A stretch of 64,000 nt of DNA from Endozoicomonas ascidiicola (GCF_001646945.1 NZ_LUTV01000005.1:673190-737189), one strand, 5' to 3'; numbered from the stretch's first letter, positions 40,411 through 48,979 are shown. Notes: generated by a model not told the origin, from the sequence alone. Numbers and translations: made by a program.

Positions 40411-41463
40411 ATGAATAAGAACAATGAGTCGGATAATGACCAGGCAGATGAAGAATTACTGCTGATTGAGAGCTGGTTAACCTGGTTGTTGACCAGTCGT
40501 GGTCGTGCGTCTTCTACTGTGAATAAATATCGTGGCCATTTAAAGCAGCTGCAGGTTTTTTTGGGGGAGCGTGATCGTTCCATTTTCCAGGCTGATCAAA
40601 AATCACTGACTGAGTTTACCGGGCTCTGGTTGCATAAGCAGGGCATCGCTCCGCAAAGTCGTCATGTTGTTGTGGCGGCCTGTCGTGGGTTTTATGAATG
40701 GCTCCATGGCCAGCGTCTTATCAGTGACAATCCTTCCTCTTATCTTTTGTATCCCAGTGTTGGTCGTAAATTGCCCCGCCAGTTGGGGTTGATGAATGCT
40801 GAGCAATTGTTAATGCAGGCGGATATCAGTTCTTTCAATGGTGTGCGTGATGCGGCCATGTTGGCTTTGTTGATGGGTACCGGTATGCGGGTTGCTGGTC
40901 TCGTGAGTTTGAATCAGGAGAGTTTGTACTGGTTTGAGCATAACGGCGTTCAACGGTTGGGGCTGATTGTTTCCGAGAAAGGGGAAAACGAGCGGGAATT
41001 GCCATTGCCCAATGAAGCGGCTTTGTTGCTTCAGGCGTATCTTGGCCATGATGAGCTTCAGCAGGTTGACCGTACGTTGCCCAGTGGTGAGCGGGTGTTG
41101 TTTGTCAGTGTTCGCAATCGGAGAGTGCCGGAGCATGAGTACCGAGGTGAAGCGCGGCGGCTGTCGACCAAATCAGTATGGAAGATGATTCAGGGGTATG
41201 GCGCTGCGGCTGGCCTGCCAAAAGAGCTTTGTCACCCTCATGCTTTTCGTCACATGATGGGCGCAGAAATGATGGAGGAAGAATCCAGTACTTTGCAGGT
41301 TCAGGCTGTGCTGGGGCATGCGGACCCTAAGACATCAGAGATTTATGCCCGGATCGCCCGCAAGAAGTTGACCGATGTGATTGATAAGACCAACCCTCTG
41401 GGCAAGATTACTACAGCGGTGACTCCGTTGGTTCAGGAAATGAAGAAGCGAGGCACACTATGA
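40411..41463 (+). CDS. Tyrosine recombinase (phage integrase family)
   Basis: A 350-aa full-length enzyme. The N-terminal SAM-like DNA-binding domain covers about residues 12-100. The catalytic domain has R in GTGMRVAGL, HxxR in HAFRHMMG, and the GHADPKTSEIYARI block carrying the second His and the nucleophile Tyr. It differs from the 29557 gene by having both domains. It is close to attR but does not adjoin it, while the serine recombinase does, so which enzyme integrates the phage is open. Confidence 0.85.
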   Translation: MNKNNESDNDQADEELLLIESWLTWLLTSRGRASSTVNKYRGHLKQLQVFLGERDRSIFQADQKSLTEFTGLWLHKQGIAPQSRHVVVAACRGFYEWLHGQRLISDNPSSYLLYPSVGRKLPRQLGLMNAEQLLMQADISSFNGVRDAAMLALLMGTGMRVAGLVSLNQESLYWFEHNGVQRLGLIVSEKGENERELPLPNEAALLLQAYLGHDELQQVDRTLPSGERVLFVSVRNRRVPEHEYRGEARRLSTKSVWKMIQGYGAAAGLPKELCHPHAFRHMMGAEMMEEESSTLQVQAVLGHADPKTSEIYARIARKKLTDVIDKTNPLGKITTAVTPLVQEMKKRGTL

Positions 41464-41723
41464 GTCAGCCAAAACCTTTGAATAACCTGGTGCTGGTTGA
41501 TCGTGCCAGTAATCCTCAAACCTCTGAGGGTGGTATTGCCCTGCCAACAACCGATGAGCCACAGCAGTTTCATGGCAAGGTTCTGGATATTGGGCATAAG
41601 GTGAGCGCTCCGTTGGTTGCTGGTGATACGGTTTTGTTCAGTCGGTATTCTGGAACTGAAGTGAAGTATGAAGGGCAGAGCTTTCTGTTGGTGAGAGAGG
41701 AGGATCTTCTGGCCACGGTTTAG
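41460..41723 (+). CDS. GroES-like co-chaperonin
   Basis: An 87-aa homologue of GroES: an N-terminal PLNNLVLVDR strand pair, a mobile loop-like segment (TSEGGIALP, with the hydrophobic tripeptide IAL), GKVLDIGHKV, and GDTVLFSRYSGTEVKYEG with a C-terminal EEDLLATV. It would cap the host GroEL chamber to help fold phage proteins, as T4 gp31 does. It overlaps the recombinase stop (ATGA). Confidence 0.75.
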   Translation: MSQPKPLNNLVLVDRASNPQTSEGGIALPTTDEPQQFHGKVLDIGHKVSAPLVAGDTVLFSRYSGTEVKYEGQSFLLVREEDLLATV

Positions 41724-41892
41724 ATCAGGTCACGGATGTTGCTTTCAAATGCAGCAGGGTAATAGAACTGATATAGGAGGAACCTGTACATATTATTAAA
41801 CCCAGTAAAACCGGAGCTTCCCGCACGATGTCGGGTGTGCTGGAAACTTCCCTTTAGAACAGCCTAAAACGTCTTTGGCAGAAGATGATATG

Positions 41893-41921
41893 AACTGCGT
41901 ATATTCCCATTATGCGCAGTT
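41893..41921. promoter_or_regulatory. Dyad before the serine-recombinase operon
   Basis: AACTGCG and CGCAGTT flank a 15-bp A/T-rich centre with a TATATT that could be a -10. TTGGCA lies 19 bp upstream, a poor spacing. The dyad sits 35 bp before ATG 41956, so it may be an operator controlling recombinase expression. Confidence 0.4.
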
Positions 41922-41955
41922 GAACAGCTCGCACACTACGGGAGATCAAGCACTT

Positions 41956-42531
41956 ATGGATACTCAACTGAGGGTAAAGCGCAGTACAAACCCAATATAT
42001 CTGGATGAACACCTGCAAATGGGCCTCATCAAGCAAGGGGTGGGGGCTCGGCAAGAACAAACCATCCCTCCCCAGCAGGGGGGTGGGTACCTGAATATCT
42101 GCAGTAGTTCTGAAGTTTCCGGTTCGGCTCTTTCTGAGCTCGCTTCGATGGGTGTTTCAAAAACCTGGTTGGATGTTGCTGCCGTGATTGGCGTTCCTGC
42201 CTTTCTTGAAATGTGGCAGGTTCTTGATCAGGCAATCGACCAGGGCGCAGAGTTGAATAGCTCTATTCGTGTTACCGTGCCAAGATACGAACGCTATCTG
42301 CGTTATCAGAGAGATCAAGTTATCAAGGCTCTTGCGAACGAAGGTGAGAGTCCTGTTGTCATACATAAGTATCTACGGGCTGAAATGGGTATCGATATCA
42401 GCCTGCGAACCGTTCAAAGAGTTGCAAGAAGGTGTCATGAGCCAGCAGCAGAAGAAAAAATCCGTCATATACCTGCGAGTCAGTACCGACAAGCAGGCCG
42501 AGAAAGAGCTTCCCCTGGAATCTCAACTTGA
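41956..42531 (+). CDS. Helix-turn-helix protein upstream of serine recombinase
   Basis: A 191-aa protein with a C-terminal HTH-like region (RYLRYQRDQVIKALANEGES followed by LRTVQRVARR). Its last 95 nt overlap the recombinase in another frame, so the two are translationally coupled. It may be a directionality factor or autoregulator. I chose ATG 41956 (GGGAG 11 nt upstream); ATG 41890 in frame is possible but would put the dyad inside the coding region. Confidence 0.5.
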   Translation: MDTQLRVKRSTNPIYLDEHLQMGLIKQGVGARQEQTIPPQQGGGYLNICSSSEVSGSALSELASMGVSKTWLDVAAVIGVPAFLEMWQVLDQAIDQGAELNSSIRVTVPRYERYLRYQRDQVIKALANEGESPVVIHKYLRAEMGIDISLRTVQRVARRCHEPAAEEKIRHIPASQYRQAGRERASPGIST

Positions 42532-44020
42532 ACAATGTGAGAAAAAAGCCCTTGAACTTGGGGCAACCGTTGAGCAGATATTCAAAGATGAAGGTTTAAG
42601 TGCACGAAATGACAACCGGCCAGCTTTTCAGGCAGCACTGGCCTATTGTGAAAACCTCGATATTGATTACTTCATCTGCTGGTCAACTTCCCGCTTCGCC
42701 AGAAACCGGTTGGAAGCACAGCTCAATAAACGCCGGCTGACAGACTCTGGAACCGAAGTTGCCTATGTAACGGTAAACATCGAAAAATCTGGCTCAGGCA
42801 TCCTTCAGGAAGGCATGCTTGAATTGTTCGATGAATACCTGAGCTACCAGGTAGGCGCAGACACTCGCCGATCCATGATCAAAAACGCCAAGCACGGCTT
42901 TTGGAATGGAGGAAACGCTCCATACGGATTTAAATCCGCACCATCCCCAGCAGACCCTAAAAGAAAGAGCCTCGTCCAAGTACCAACTGAAACGCTACTC
43001 ATTGAACAAATATTTAAACTCCGTGAAGAAGGGATGGGAGCAAAATCTATTGCACTAATCCTAAATGAGCAGGGTTCATCCAATAGAGGCAAGCGTTGGA
43101 CGAAAACCTCTGTATATAGCGTTTTAAAGAGCGAGAAAGTGGCAGGTATGACCACATTCAATAAACGCGCTCACAACGGCACCAAAAACCCGCCTGAGCA
43201 ATGGATTACTGTTGATAGTCATGATGGGATCATTTCAAAAGATCGCTTTGTGCAGGTGCAAAAACTGATTGATGGTGCATCACCAAAAGGAAATGCAGGC
43301 TCTGCCAAAAGCACCAGGCTCTTCACGGGTATTGTTCAATGTGGTCGCTGCAAAGAGAACATGGTCATCACCAGTGCTACTGGTCGAAGTTCAACCTATT
43401 ACTATTATGAGTGCCAGAGCCGAAGCAACGGTTCAGGCTGTGACACAAAACATAAACGTATTTCAGCAGGTGCACTTGATAACTTTCTGCTCGATACCAT
43501 CGCTGCCAGAATTTTCACTCGTGAAAATCTTACTGAACTGATTATGGAAATTAATGACCTGGCCGGTAACTGGGTAAAAGAAAATAGAAGAAAGAAACGA
43601 ACTCTTCTGGCGGAGTCCGAAAAGCTGCGCACCAGAAACAGAAGACTCTATGAGTTTCTGGAAGATCCTGAAGGACCTGCAAACCTTGGTGATCTGATAC
43701 CTCGACTCAGAGAGAACAATCAAAAAATTAAAGAACTGGAAGCGGAGCTGGAAAGACTATCTGAAGAAAGGCCGCCAGAGTTTGAAATTACCGATGGAAT
43801 GGTTGAAGAAGTATCGGACTTTTTTTCAGGAATGATGAAGGAACAAAACAATCCGAAAAAGCTTCGTCAGTTTCTAAGTTCAGTTTTGGATGAGATTGTC
43901 GTAGGAGAGGAAGAGATCAAGATTTCCTATGATCCCGCTGTGATTATCGACTCTGCAGCGGTTCATAGTAGAAAAAAATGGCTCCCCGAGCTGGACTCGA
44001 ACCAGCGACCCAATGATTAA
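42437..44020 (+). CDS. Large serine recombinase (probable phage integrase)
   Basis: A 527-aa enzyme with a resolvase domain (SVIYLRVSTDKQAEKELP, catalytic Ser16), a recombinase domain, a zinc ribbon (CGRCKENM and a later CQSRSNGSGC), and a C-terminal coiled coil. It is adjacent to attR, so it is the best candidate for the integrase, acting at a tRNA-Asn 3' end. In the prophage its last codons run through attR into the tRNA, so it ends in WLPELDSNQRPND. In the free phage the ORF would end 34 residues after WLP, in phage sequence from 1784-1887. ATG 42437 is preceded by AGAAGG. Confidence 0.87.
   Translation: MSQQQKKKSVIYLRVSTDKQAEKELPLESQLEQCEKKALELGATVEQIFKDEGLSARNDNRPAFQAALAYCENLDIDYFICWSTSRFARNRLEAQLNKRRLTDSGTEVAYVTVNIEKSGSGILQEGMLELFDEYLSYQVGADTRRSMIKNAKHGFWNGGNAPYGFKSAPSPADPKRKSLVQVPTETLLIEQIFKLREEGMGAKSIALILNEQGSSNRGKRWTKTSVYSVLKSEKVAGMTTFNKRAHNGTKNPPEQWITVDSHDGIISKDRFVQVQKLIDGASPKGNAGSAKSTRLFTGIVQCGRCKENMVITSATGRSSTYYYYECQSRSNGSGCDTKHKRISAGALDNFLLDTIAARIFTRENLTELIMEINDLAGNWVKENRRKKRTLLAESEKLRTRNRRLYEFLEDPEGPANLGDLIPRLRENNQKIKELEAELERLSEERPPEFEITDGMVEEVSDFFSGMMKEQNNPKKLRQFLSSVLDEIVVGEEEIKISYDPAVIIDSAAVHSRKKWLPELDSNQRPND
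43975..43988. other. attR core (prophage right junction)
   Basis: The exact copy of the 14-bp attL core, AAAATGGCTCCCCG. It lies at the junction of the recombinase gene and the intact tRNA-Asn (43979-44054), so integration regenerates a complete tRNA. Confidence 0.85.
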
Positions 44021-44054
44021 CAGTCATTTGCTCTACCAACTGAGCTATCAGGGA
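43979..44054 (-). tRNA. tRNA-Asn (GTT)
   Basis: A 76-nt gene with acceptor TCCCTGA / TCGGGGA, anticodon GTT in CTGTTAA, GGTTCGAGTCC T-arm and encoded CCA. Its 3' end is the phage attachment site. Confidence 0.97.
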
Positions 44055-44106
44055 ACTACGCGACAGTTTTAATGCACCGTCTAGCATTTTGAACGCTATC
44101 TTAAAA

Positions 44107-44182
44107 TGGTGGGTCGTGAAGGATTCGAACCTTCGACCAATTGGTTAAAAGCCAACTGCTCTACCAACTGAGCTAACGACCC
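44107..44182 (-). tRNA. tRNA-Lys (TTT)
   Basis: Identical to the gene at 1660-1735. Part of a tandem Lys-Asn array with a period of about 243 bp. Confidence 0.97.
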
Positions 44183-44220
44183 GTTTCTTCAAACCTTTCG
44201 CAAAGGCTTAAAGAGTAAAA

Positions 44221-44296
44221 TGGCTCCCCGAGCTGGACTCGAACCAGCGACCCAATGATTAACAGTCATTTGCTCTACCAACTGAGCTATCAGGGA
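44221..44296 (-). tRNA. tRNA-Asn (GTT)
   Basis: Identical to the gene at 43979-44054, next unit of the tandem array. The spacer to the Lys copy on its left (44183-44220) is the same as the sequence left of attL. Confidence 0.97.
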
Positions 44297-44349
44297 ACTA
44301 CGCGACAGTTTTAATGCACCGTCTAGCATTTTGAACACACATCTTAAAA

Positions 44350-44425
44350 TGGTGGGTCGTGAAGGATTCGAACCTTCGACCAATTGGTTAAAAGCCAACT
44401 GCTCTACCAACTGAGCTAACGACCC
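44350..44425 (-). tRNA. tRNA-Lys (TTT)
   Basis: Identical tRNA-Lys at the 5' end of the left sub-array. No strong promoter is visible in the gap 44426-44490. Confidence 0.97.
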
Positions 44426-44496
44426 TTGAAACTGTTTCAATCTTCACGCATTCAACGTGAATCAACTCGTTTTATCACCAACACTTCTGTCAGGAT

Positions 44497-44528
44497 AAAA
44501 AAACCGCCGATGCTCTGGCGGTTTATTT
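44497..44528. terminator. Bidirectional terminator between tRNA groups
   Basis: The stem AAACCGCC / GGCGGTTT (8-nt loop) is flanked by A on the left and TATTTT on the right. It should end leftward transcripts from 44600-44789, separating the two tRNA groups. Confidence 0.75.
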
Positions 44529-44599
44529 TGTAGCCACTGCTACACTCTACTATTACTAGCTACTTGCTATTACTTGCCTGTAACTTTCTTTAACGAAAG

Positions 44600-44675
44600 T
44601 GGTGGGTCGTGAAGGATTCGAACCTTCGACCAATTGGTTAAAAGCCAACTGCTCTACCAACTGAGCTAACGACCC
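44600..44675 (-). tRNA. tRNA-Lys (TTT)
   Basis: Identical to the other tRNA-Lys genes; second gene of the right-hand pair transcribed from the promoter at 44834-44861. Confidence 0.97.
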
Positions 44676-44713
44676 ATATCTTCAAATCTTACGCAAAGAT
44701 TCAAAGAAAATAT

Positions 44714-44789
44714 TGGCTCCCCGAGCTGGACTCGAACCAGCGACCCAATGATTAACAGTCATTTGCTCTACCAACTGAGCTATCAGGGA
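44714..44789 (-). tRNA. tRNA-Asn (GTT)
   Basis: Identical to the other tRNA-Asn genes; first gene of the right-hand Asn-Lys pair. Confidence 0.97.
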
Positions 44790-44833
44790 ACAGCGTTTGG
44801 AAGCGATGTTTCGTCGCCAACCAACGGCAGCGA

Positions 44834-44861
44834 ATATTAAGGTTATTTCGCTGAGAGTCAA
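44834..44861 (-). promoter_or_regulatory. Promoter of the right-hand tRNA pair
   Basis: On the minus strand TTGACT (44856-44861) and TAATAT (44834-44839) are separated by 16 bp, about 45 nt upstream of tRNA-Asn. This matches sigma70. Confidence 0.6.
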
Positions 44862-44888
44862 GCCTTCTTCAACAAAAAATTCATAAAG

Positions 44889-44914
44889 AAAAAAGCTGCT
44901 AACACAGCTTTTTT
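44889..44914. terminator. Bidirectional terminator
   Basis: AAAAAAGCTG and CAGCTTTTTT with a 6-nt loop. It follows the peroxiredoxin gene on the minus strand, where T runs exist on both sides, so it insulates the tRNA promoter. Confidence 0.8.
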
Positions 44915-44931
44915 CTCAATACGCCAGTTAC

Positions 44932-45534
44932 TTACAGGTTATCAGCGCTGTCTGATAGGTATTTTGCCACACCATCAGGAGACGCTGTCATGCCTTTGTC
45001 GCCTTTGTTCCAGCCTGCCGGGCAAACTTCACCGTGTTCTTCATGGAACTGCAGGGCATCCACCAGACGAATCAATTCATCCATGTTACGACCCAGAGGC
45101 AAATCATTCACAATCTGAGAGCGAACAACACCTTCTTTGTCGATCAGGAATGCGCCACGGAATGCAACACCGCCATCAGACTCAACATCGTATGACTTAC
45201 AGATGTCGTGTGTCATATCAGCAGCCAGTGTGTATTTCACTGGGCCAATACCGCCGGCATTAACCGGTGTGTTACGCCAGGCGTTATGAGTAAAGTGAGA
45301 ATCAATGGAGACACCAATCACTTCCACACCGCGCTCTTTGAAAGCATCCATACGATGATCAAGGGCGATCAGTTCGGAAGGGCAGACAAAGGTGAAATCC
45401 AGAGGATAGAAAAAAATCAGTCCATACTTGCCGCGAATCGTTTCAGACAGCGAAAACGCATCAACGATAGAACCATCGCCCAGAACGGCTGGAACTGTGA
45501 AGTCAGGTGCTTTTTTACCGACTAGAACGGCCAT
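44932..45534 (-). CDS. 2-Cys peroxiredoxin (AhpC/Prx type)
   Basis: A 200-aa thiol peroxidase that reduces peroxides in the cytoplasm. The peroxidatic Cys51 is in DFTFVCPSE and the resolving Cys171 in HGEVCPAGW, the two-cysteine signature. I chose ATG 45534, with GGAG 8 nt upstream; a longer in-frame form from 45573 lacks a good site. Length is typical. It sits among other redox genes (glutaredoxin, AhpD-like) nearby. Confidence 0.92.
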   Translation of the reverse strand: MAVLVGKKAPDFTVPAVLGDGSIVDAFSLSETIRGKYGLIFFYPLDFTFVCPSELIALDHRMDAFKERGVEVIGVSIDSHFTHNAWRNTPVNAGGIGPVKYTLAADMTHDICKSYDVESDGGVAFRGAFLIDKEGVVRSQIVNDLPLGRNMDELIRLVDALQFHEEHGEVCPAGWNKGDKGMTASPDGVAKYLSDSADNL

Positions 45535-45726
45535 ATTTTTATCTCCAGTAGGGTGCAAAGATATGCGCTTCATACGGTAGTACTATCTAACCTTCCAAGC
45601 AGAGCGCACTATGAAAAACTACGTACACAATAATACACAGGGTTGCGAGATTCGCCTACTACAGACTGGTAAATACATACCTTGTGAGGTGTACTAATGT
45701 TTCAACTGTAAGCTATCTCAGGAAAG

Positions 45727-46101
45727 CTAAACGGTGGTTGCATCTCGAACGGAAAGCTTCTGTTTGGTGATTCTGCTCTCAAGCACTTTGAGTTCGCTTT
45801 TACCAAGATCCATTTCCTTTTCCAGCGCTTTAATCTGCTCGATCTGCTGGACGCATGAACGGGCACCAATGGAAGAGTAAATGGTAAAGGCATAAGCAAT
45901 CACTGCGCCACTCAAGCCGGCAATGACGTTCATCTCTTTTCCAAGCACGATATTGGATAACAATAGTCCGGTACCGGCTAAACAACTGAGACAGGCAACG
46001 GCGTAATGGTATTTTCTGGATTTACTGATAAATGCAGAGATTTGCTGCAGCGACGAAATATTTTTGCCAATAGAGTTGATGGCAATTTGGGTATGATTCA
46101 T
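45727..46101 (-). CDS. Small two-TM membrane protein with coiled coil
   Basis: A 124-aa protein with an N-terminal helical part, two hydrophobic segments (about 33-50 and 58-75), and a C-terminal coiled coil (IEQIKALEKEMDLGKSELKV). It probably faces the cytoplasm at both ends. No family recognised. Confidence 0.5.
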   Translation of the reverse strand: MNHTQIAINSIGKNISSLQQISAFISKSRKYHYAVACLSCLAGTGLLLSNIVLGKEMNVIAGLSGAVIAYAFTIYSSIGARSCVQQIEQIKALEKEMDLGKSELKVLESRITKQKLSVRDATTV

Positions 46102-46374
46102 GAAGTGCTTCCTGCTAATGTTTCTTGAATAATCCTAAGTTAATGATAACACCGACAAGCATTCAAATAGAAGACGGGTGTCTGTAGATGTAGCGCTAAA
46201 AACGGACATAGGCCACAGCTGCTGAAAACGATCAACACCAGCAAGAGATAATTATAAGGACGAAGAAGAAGAAGGGGCTTTTGATGTAGATCAACACACC
46301 GTTCAGAAAGGTTCTCAGATGAAGCAGGTTGAATGATCAGCGAACACATCCATTATTGCTCGCTGTTCAAACGC

Positions 46375-46716
46375 TCAGCCTTCTTTTTGCTCAGCCTTAT
46401 CAGCACCAGCCGCTTCATCAATCAGCGTCTGAAGTTCACCGCTGTTGTACATATCAATCAAGATGTCGCTACCACCAATCAGCTCACCTTTAACCCACAG
46501 CTGCGGGAACGTCGGCCAGTTCGCGTATTTTGGCAAGTTTGCACGAATTTCAGGATTCGCCAGAATATCTACAAAGGCAAACTGCTGACCACAAGCCATC
46601 AGGATCTGAACGGCTTTGGAGGAAAAACCACACTGTGGCAGTTTTGGAGATCCTTTCATATACAGCAGGATCGCATGGGATTCGATCTGCTCTTTTATTT
46701 GCTCCATTACGTCCAT
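46375..46716 (-). CDS. grxD: Monothiol glutaredoxin (Grx4 type)
   Basis: A 113-aa CGFS-type glutaredoxin (Cys29 in QCGFSSKAV), with WPTFPQLWVKGELIGGSDI further on. Grx4 proteins bind and pass on Fe-S clusters. Length and motif are standard. GAGG lies before the start. Confidence 0.92.
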   Translation of the reverse strand: MDVMEQIKEQIESHAILLYMKGSPKLPQCGFSSKAVQILMACGQQFAFVDILANPEIRANLPKYANWPTFPQLWVKGELIGGSDILIDMYNSGELQTLIDEAAGADKAEQKEG

Positions 46717-46964
46717 GAGACGACCTCTATTTAAAAAATTGGAATGTTTAGGTCGGCATTCTAAAGAAAATACCTGACTGCTACCATATGTTATTTCCTG
46801 AATCTTTTTCCTGAATAAGAGTAGTGATTCCTTCTGCCCATCATGTCGAAAGTCCCGATCAATCCCTTATGAAGCTCCTTATAGAACACTCGTTCAATGC
46901 TTGCCTGGGCAACGTTGAACTGAGACTATCAACCGAACTGTCTACTTAACAAAGCCAAGCAGCC

Positions 46965-47516
46965 ATGTACGTATCTGAAAAACCACTAAAAAATTACCCC
47001 TGGTGGCTCAAGCCGTTCTTCTGGAGCCAGAAGCGCCGCTATGGCAAAGTGTTAAAGCCTGGCCTGTTGTGGGCAAGAGTACCCAAATTGTTTGCTGCTG
47101 TTGCTGCACTGTATGGTGTATTGGATCGCAAAAGCTCTCCTCTCTCTCCGGAACTGCGCTCTCTGATCACGGTTCGGGTTTCTCAAGTGAATTGGTGTGC
47201 CTTCTGCATTGATGTGAACGGCATGACCTTGGCTCAACGCAGTGGCAGCATGGATAAACTCAACGCCCTCGATCAATGGCAAACTTCTGCTCTGTTCGAT
47301 GAGAAAGAAAAGATTGCATTGGAATACGCCGAAGCCATCACCTACAGCGATCAACACGTCACTCCGGAGCTGATGACCCGGGTAAAAACCTTTTTCGACG
47401 AAGATGGCGTTATCGAACTGACCGGGCTTATTGCCTTTCAGAACCTGTCCAGTAAGTTCAATGCGGCGCTGGATGTTCCAGCCGAGGGCTTCTGCAAACT
47501 CCCTGAGAAGCCATAA
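46965..47516 (+). CDS. AhpD-like carboxymuconolactone decarboxylase family protein
   Basis: A 183-aa protein with the AhpD-like redox motif C78-x-x-C81 in VNWCAFCIDVNG. The position usually His three residues after the motif is Asn, so activity may differ from AhpD. It lies near a peroxiredoxin and glutaredoxin, consistent with peroxide defence. Confidence 0.72.
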   Translation: MYVSEKPLKNYPWWLKPFFWSQKRRYGKVLKPGLLWARVPKLFAAVAALYGVLDRKSSPLSPELRSLITVRVSQVNWCAFCIDVNGMTLAQRSGSMDKLNALDQWQTSALFDEKEKIALEYAEAITYSDQHVTPELMTRVKTFFDEDGVIELTGLIAFQNLSSKFNAALDVPAEGFCKLPEKP

Positions 47517-47528
47517 TCAGTGAATCTA

Positions 47529-47560
47529 CGGCCTTACATTTAATAAGGCCGAGTCCTTTA
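47529..47560 (+). terminator. Terminator after the AhpD-like gene
   Basis: The stem CGGCCTTA / TAAGGCCG with a 7-nt loop lies 13 nt past the stop, followed by a weak T-rich run. Confidence 0.6.
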
Positions 47561-47626
47561 CTCTGTACATCACAACCATCTCTTTCACTGATCTGTTGCT
47601 ATTGAACCAACAGAAGAGATTTCTCA

Positions 47627-48979
47627 ATGCCCTTCAAAAAGCCTGCGACCCAAACAGTTTTCACGCTAGCCCTGTGTGTTTCCATTCTAGTTGGCGTTAC
47701 TATTTATCAACACCAACAAAAAGACACGCCTGCGCCAGTGGATTACCCCATCGCTGAAATTTCTGCACAACAACTGCAACGCTGGAAGCAGCAAAATCTT
47801 CCTCATCAGCTGATTGATGCGCGTCCGGATCATTTCTATAACGGATGGCCTGTAGGCGAAGGCATCAAGCAAGGCCATATCAACGGTGCCATCAGCTTTC
47901 AGCCCAACTGGCTCGATCTACTGGATTCACCCGAAAAACAACGACAGCTACTAAAAGATAAAGGCATTACTCAAGACAGCCCTGTGGTGATTTATGGCAA
48001 CAACCACACTGTTCAGCCATTTTATCAGTATTTGAAACAGCAGGGTTTCGCCAAGGTCTTTTTACTCTCCGGTGGAATGAAAGCCTGGAGCGAGTCAGGT
48101 TATAAAACCCGTCAATTACCACTGTATGAAAAGCTGGTTCATCCCCAATGGCTTTTTGAACAAACGGCAGCCAAAACAGGCGTTAAACCCATCATTATTG
48201 AAGTGGGCTACGATGAGCAATCAGCCTACAAAGACGGACATATTCCCGGTGCCGTTTATCTAGACACTCAGAAAATAGAATGGGACCAAGGTGGCACACC
48301 CAGTTGGAATTATATTCCTGATAAAAAGCTGCTTCAGGTTCTAAGCAACTACGGTATTGCCAAAGATACAACGGTCATCGTTTATGCAGATAAGCTGGCC
48401 ATGGCCGCCTATCGTGCTGCAATTGCCTTAATGTACGCCGGCGTTACCAATGTTCGCGTATTGAATGGTGGTAAAAAGGCGTGGAGCTCCCAAGGATTTG
48501 ATCTTCAGACCGAAGTTAATAAGCCCGAGCCTCTCAGCAAGCCATCATTAACCAGCCCCACCAACAAGAAGCTGGTTATCAATATTCCTGAAGCGAAAAC
48601 GCTTCTTGAGAAAAACGATAGCGTATTGGCCAGTATCATGACCAGGGCAGAGTTTAATGGTGAGAAGTCCGGTTACCTGTATTACCAGAAAGCCGGCCAT
48701 ATTCCCGGATCAACGCTACTGGAAAGCGGCAATACTGCCTACGATATGGACAACTATCAGGATATTGATGGCACTATGCGCTCATGGACTGAAATAGAAA
48801 CCATTTGGGCAAACAAAGCCATCACTCCGGATAAAGACATCAGCTTTTACTGCGGCACAGGCTGGCGAGCCAGCGAAGCATTATTTGCCGCGTATCTGAT
48901 GGGTTGGGAGAAAATCAGCCTTTTTGATGATGGCTGGACTGGCTGGAGCCTGGACTCCAACAACCCTGTATCTGAATAA
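47627..48979 (+). CDS. Exported sulfurtransferase with three rhodanese domains
   Basis: A 450-aa protein with an N-terminal signal or anchor (about 11-28), so it probably works in the periplasm. Three rhodanese domains occupy about 40-165, 175-300 and 320-445. The first two lack the catalytic Cys (VVIYGNNHT and VIVYADKL replace the loop). Only the third has it (Cys409 in FYCGTGWRAS). Thus one active and two probably structural or binding domains. Confidence 0.82.
   Translation: MPFKKPATQTVFTLALCVSILVGVTIYQHQQKDTPAPVDYPIAEISAQQLQRWKQQNLPHQLIDARPDHFYNGWPVGEGIKQGHINGAISFQPNWLDLLDSPEKQRQLLKDKGITQDSPVVIYGNNHTVQPFYQYLKQQGFAKVFLLSGGMKAWSESGYKTRQLPLYEKLVHPQWLFEQTAAKTGVKPIIIEVGYDEQSAYKDGHIPGAVYLDTQKIEWDQGGTPSWNYIPDKKLLQVLSNYGIAKDTTVIVYADKLAMAAYRAAIALMYAGVTNVRVLNGGKKAWSSQGFDLQTEVNKPEPLSKPSLTSPTNKKLVINIPEAKTLLEKNDSVLASIMTRAEFNGEKSGYLYYQKAGHIPGSTLLESGNTAYDMDNYQDIDGTMRSWTEIETIWANKAITPDKDISFYCGTGWRASEALFAAYLMGWEKISLFDDGWTGWSLDSNNPVSE

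Noticed and set aside
41770..41842. AGGAGG at 41776 as ribosome site for a small gene
   Set aside because: No ATG, GTG or TTG lies at a suitable distance in an open frame; only rare codons (ATA/ATT) could start it.
44189..44440. Open frame on the minus strand across the tRNA genes (GSLAQLVEQLAFNQ...)
   Set aside because: It is a read-through of tRNA genes, a common artefact; the sequence is fully explained by tRNA-Asn and tRNA-Lys.
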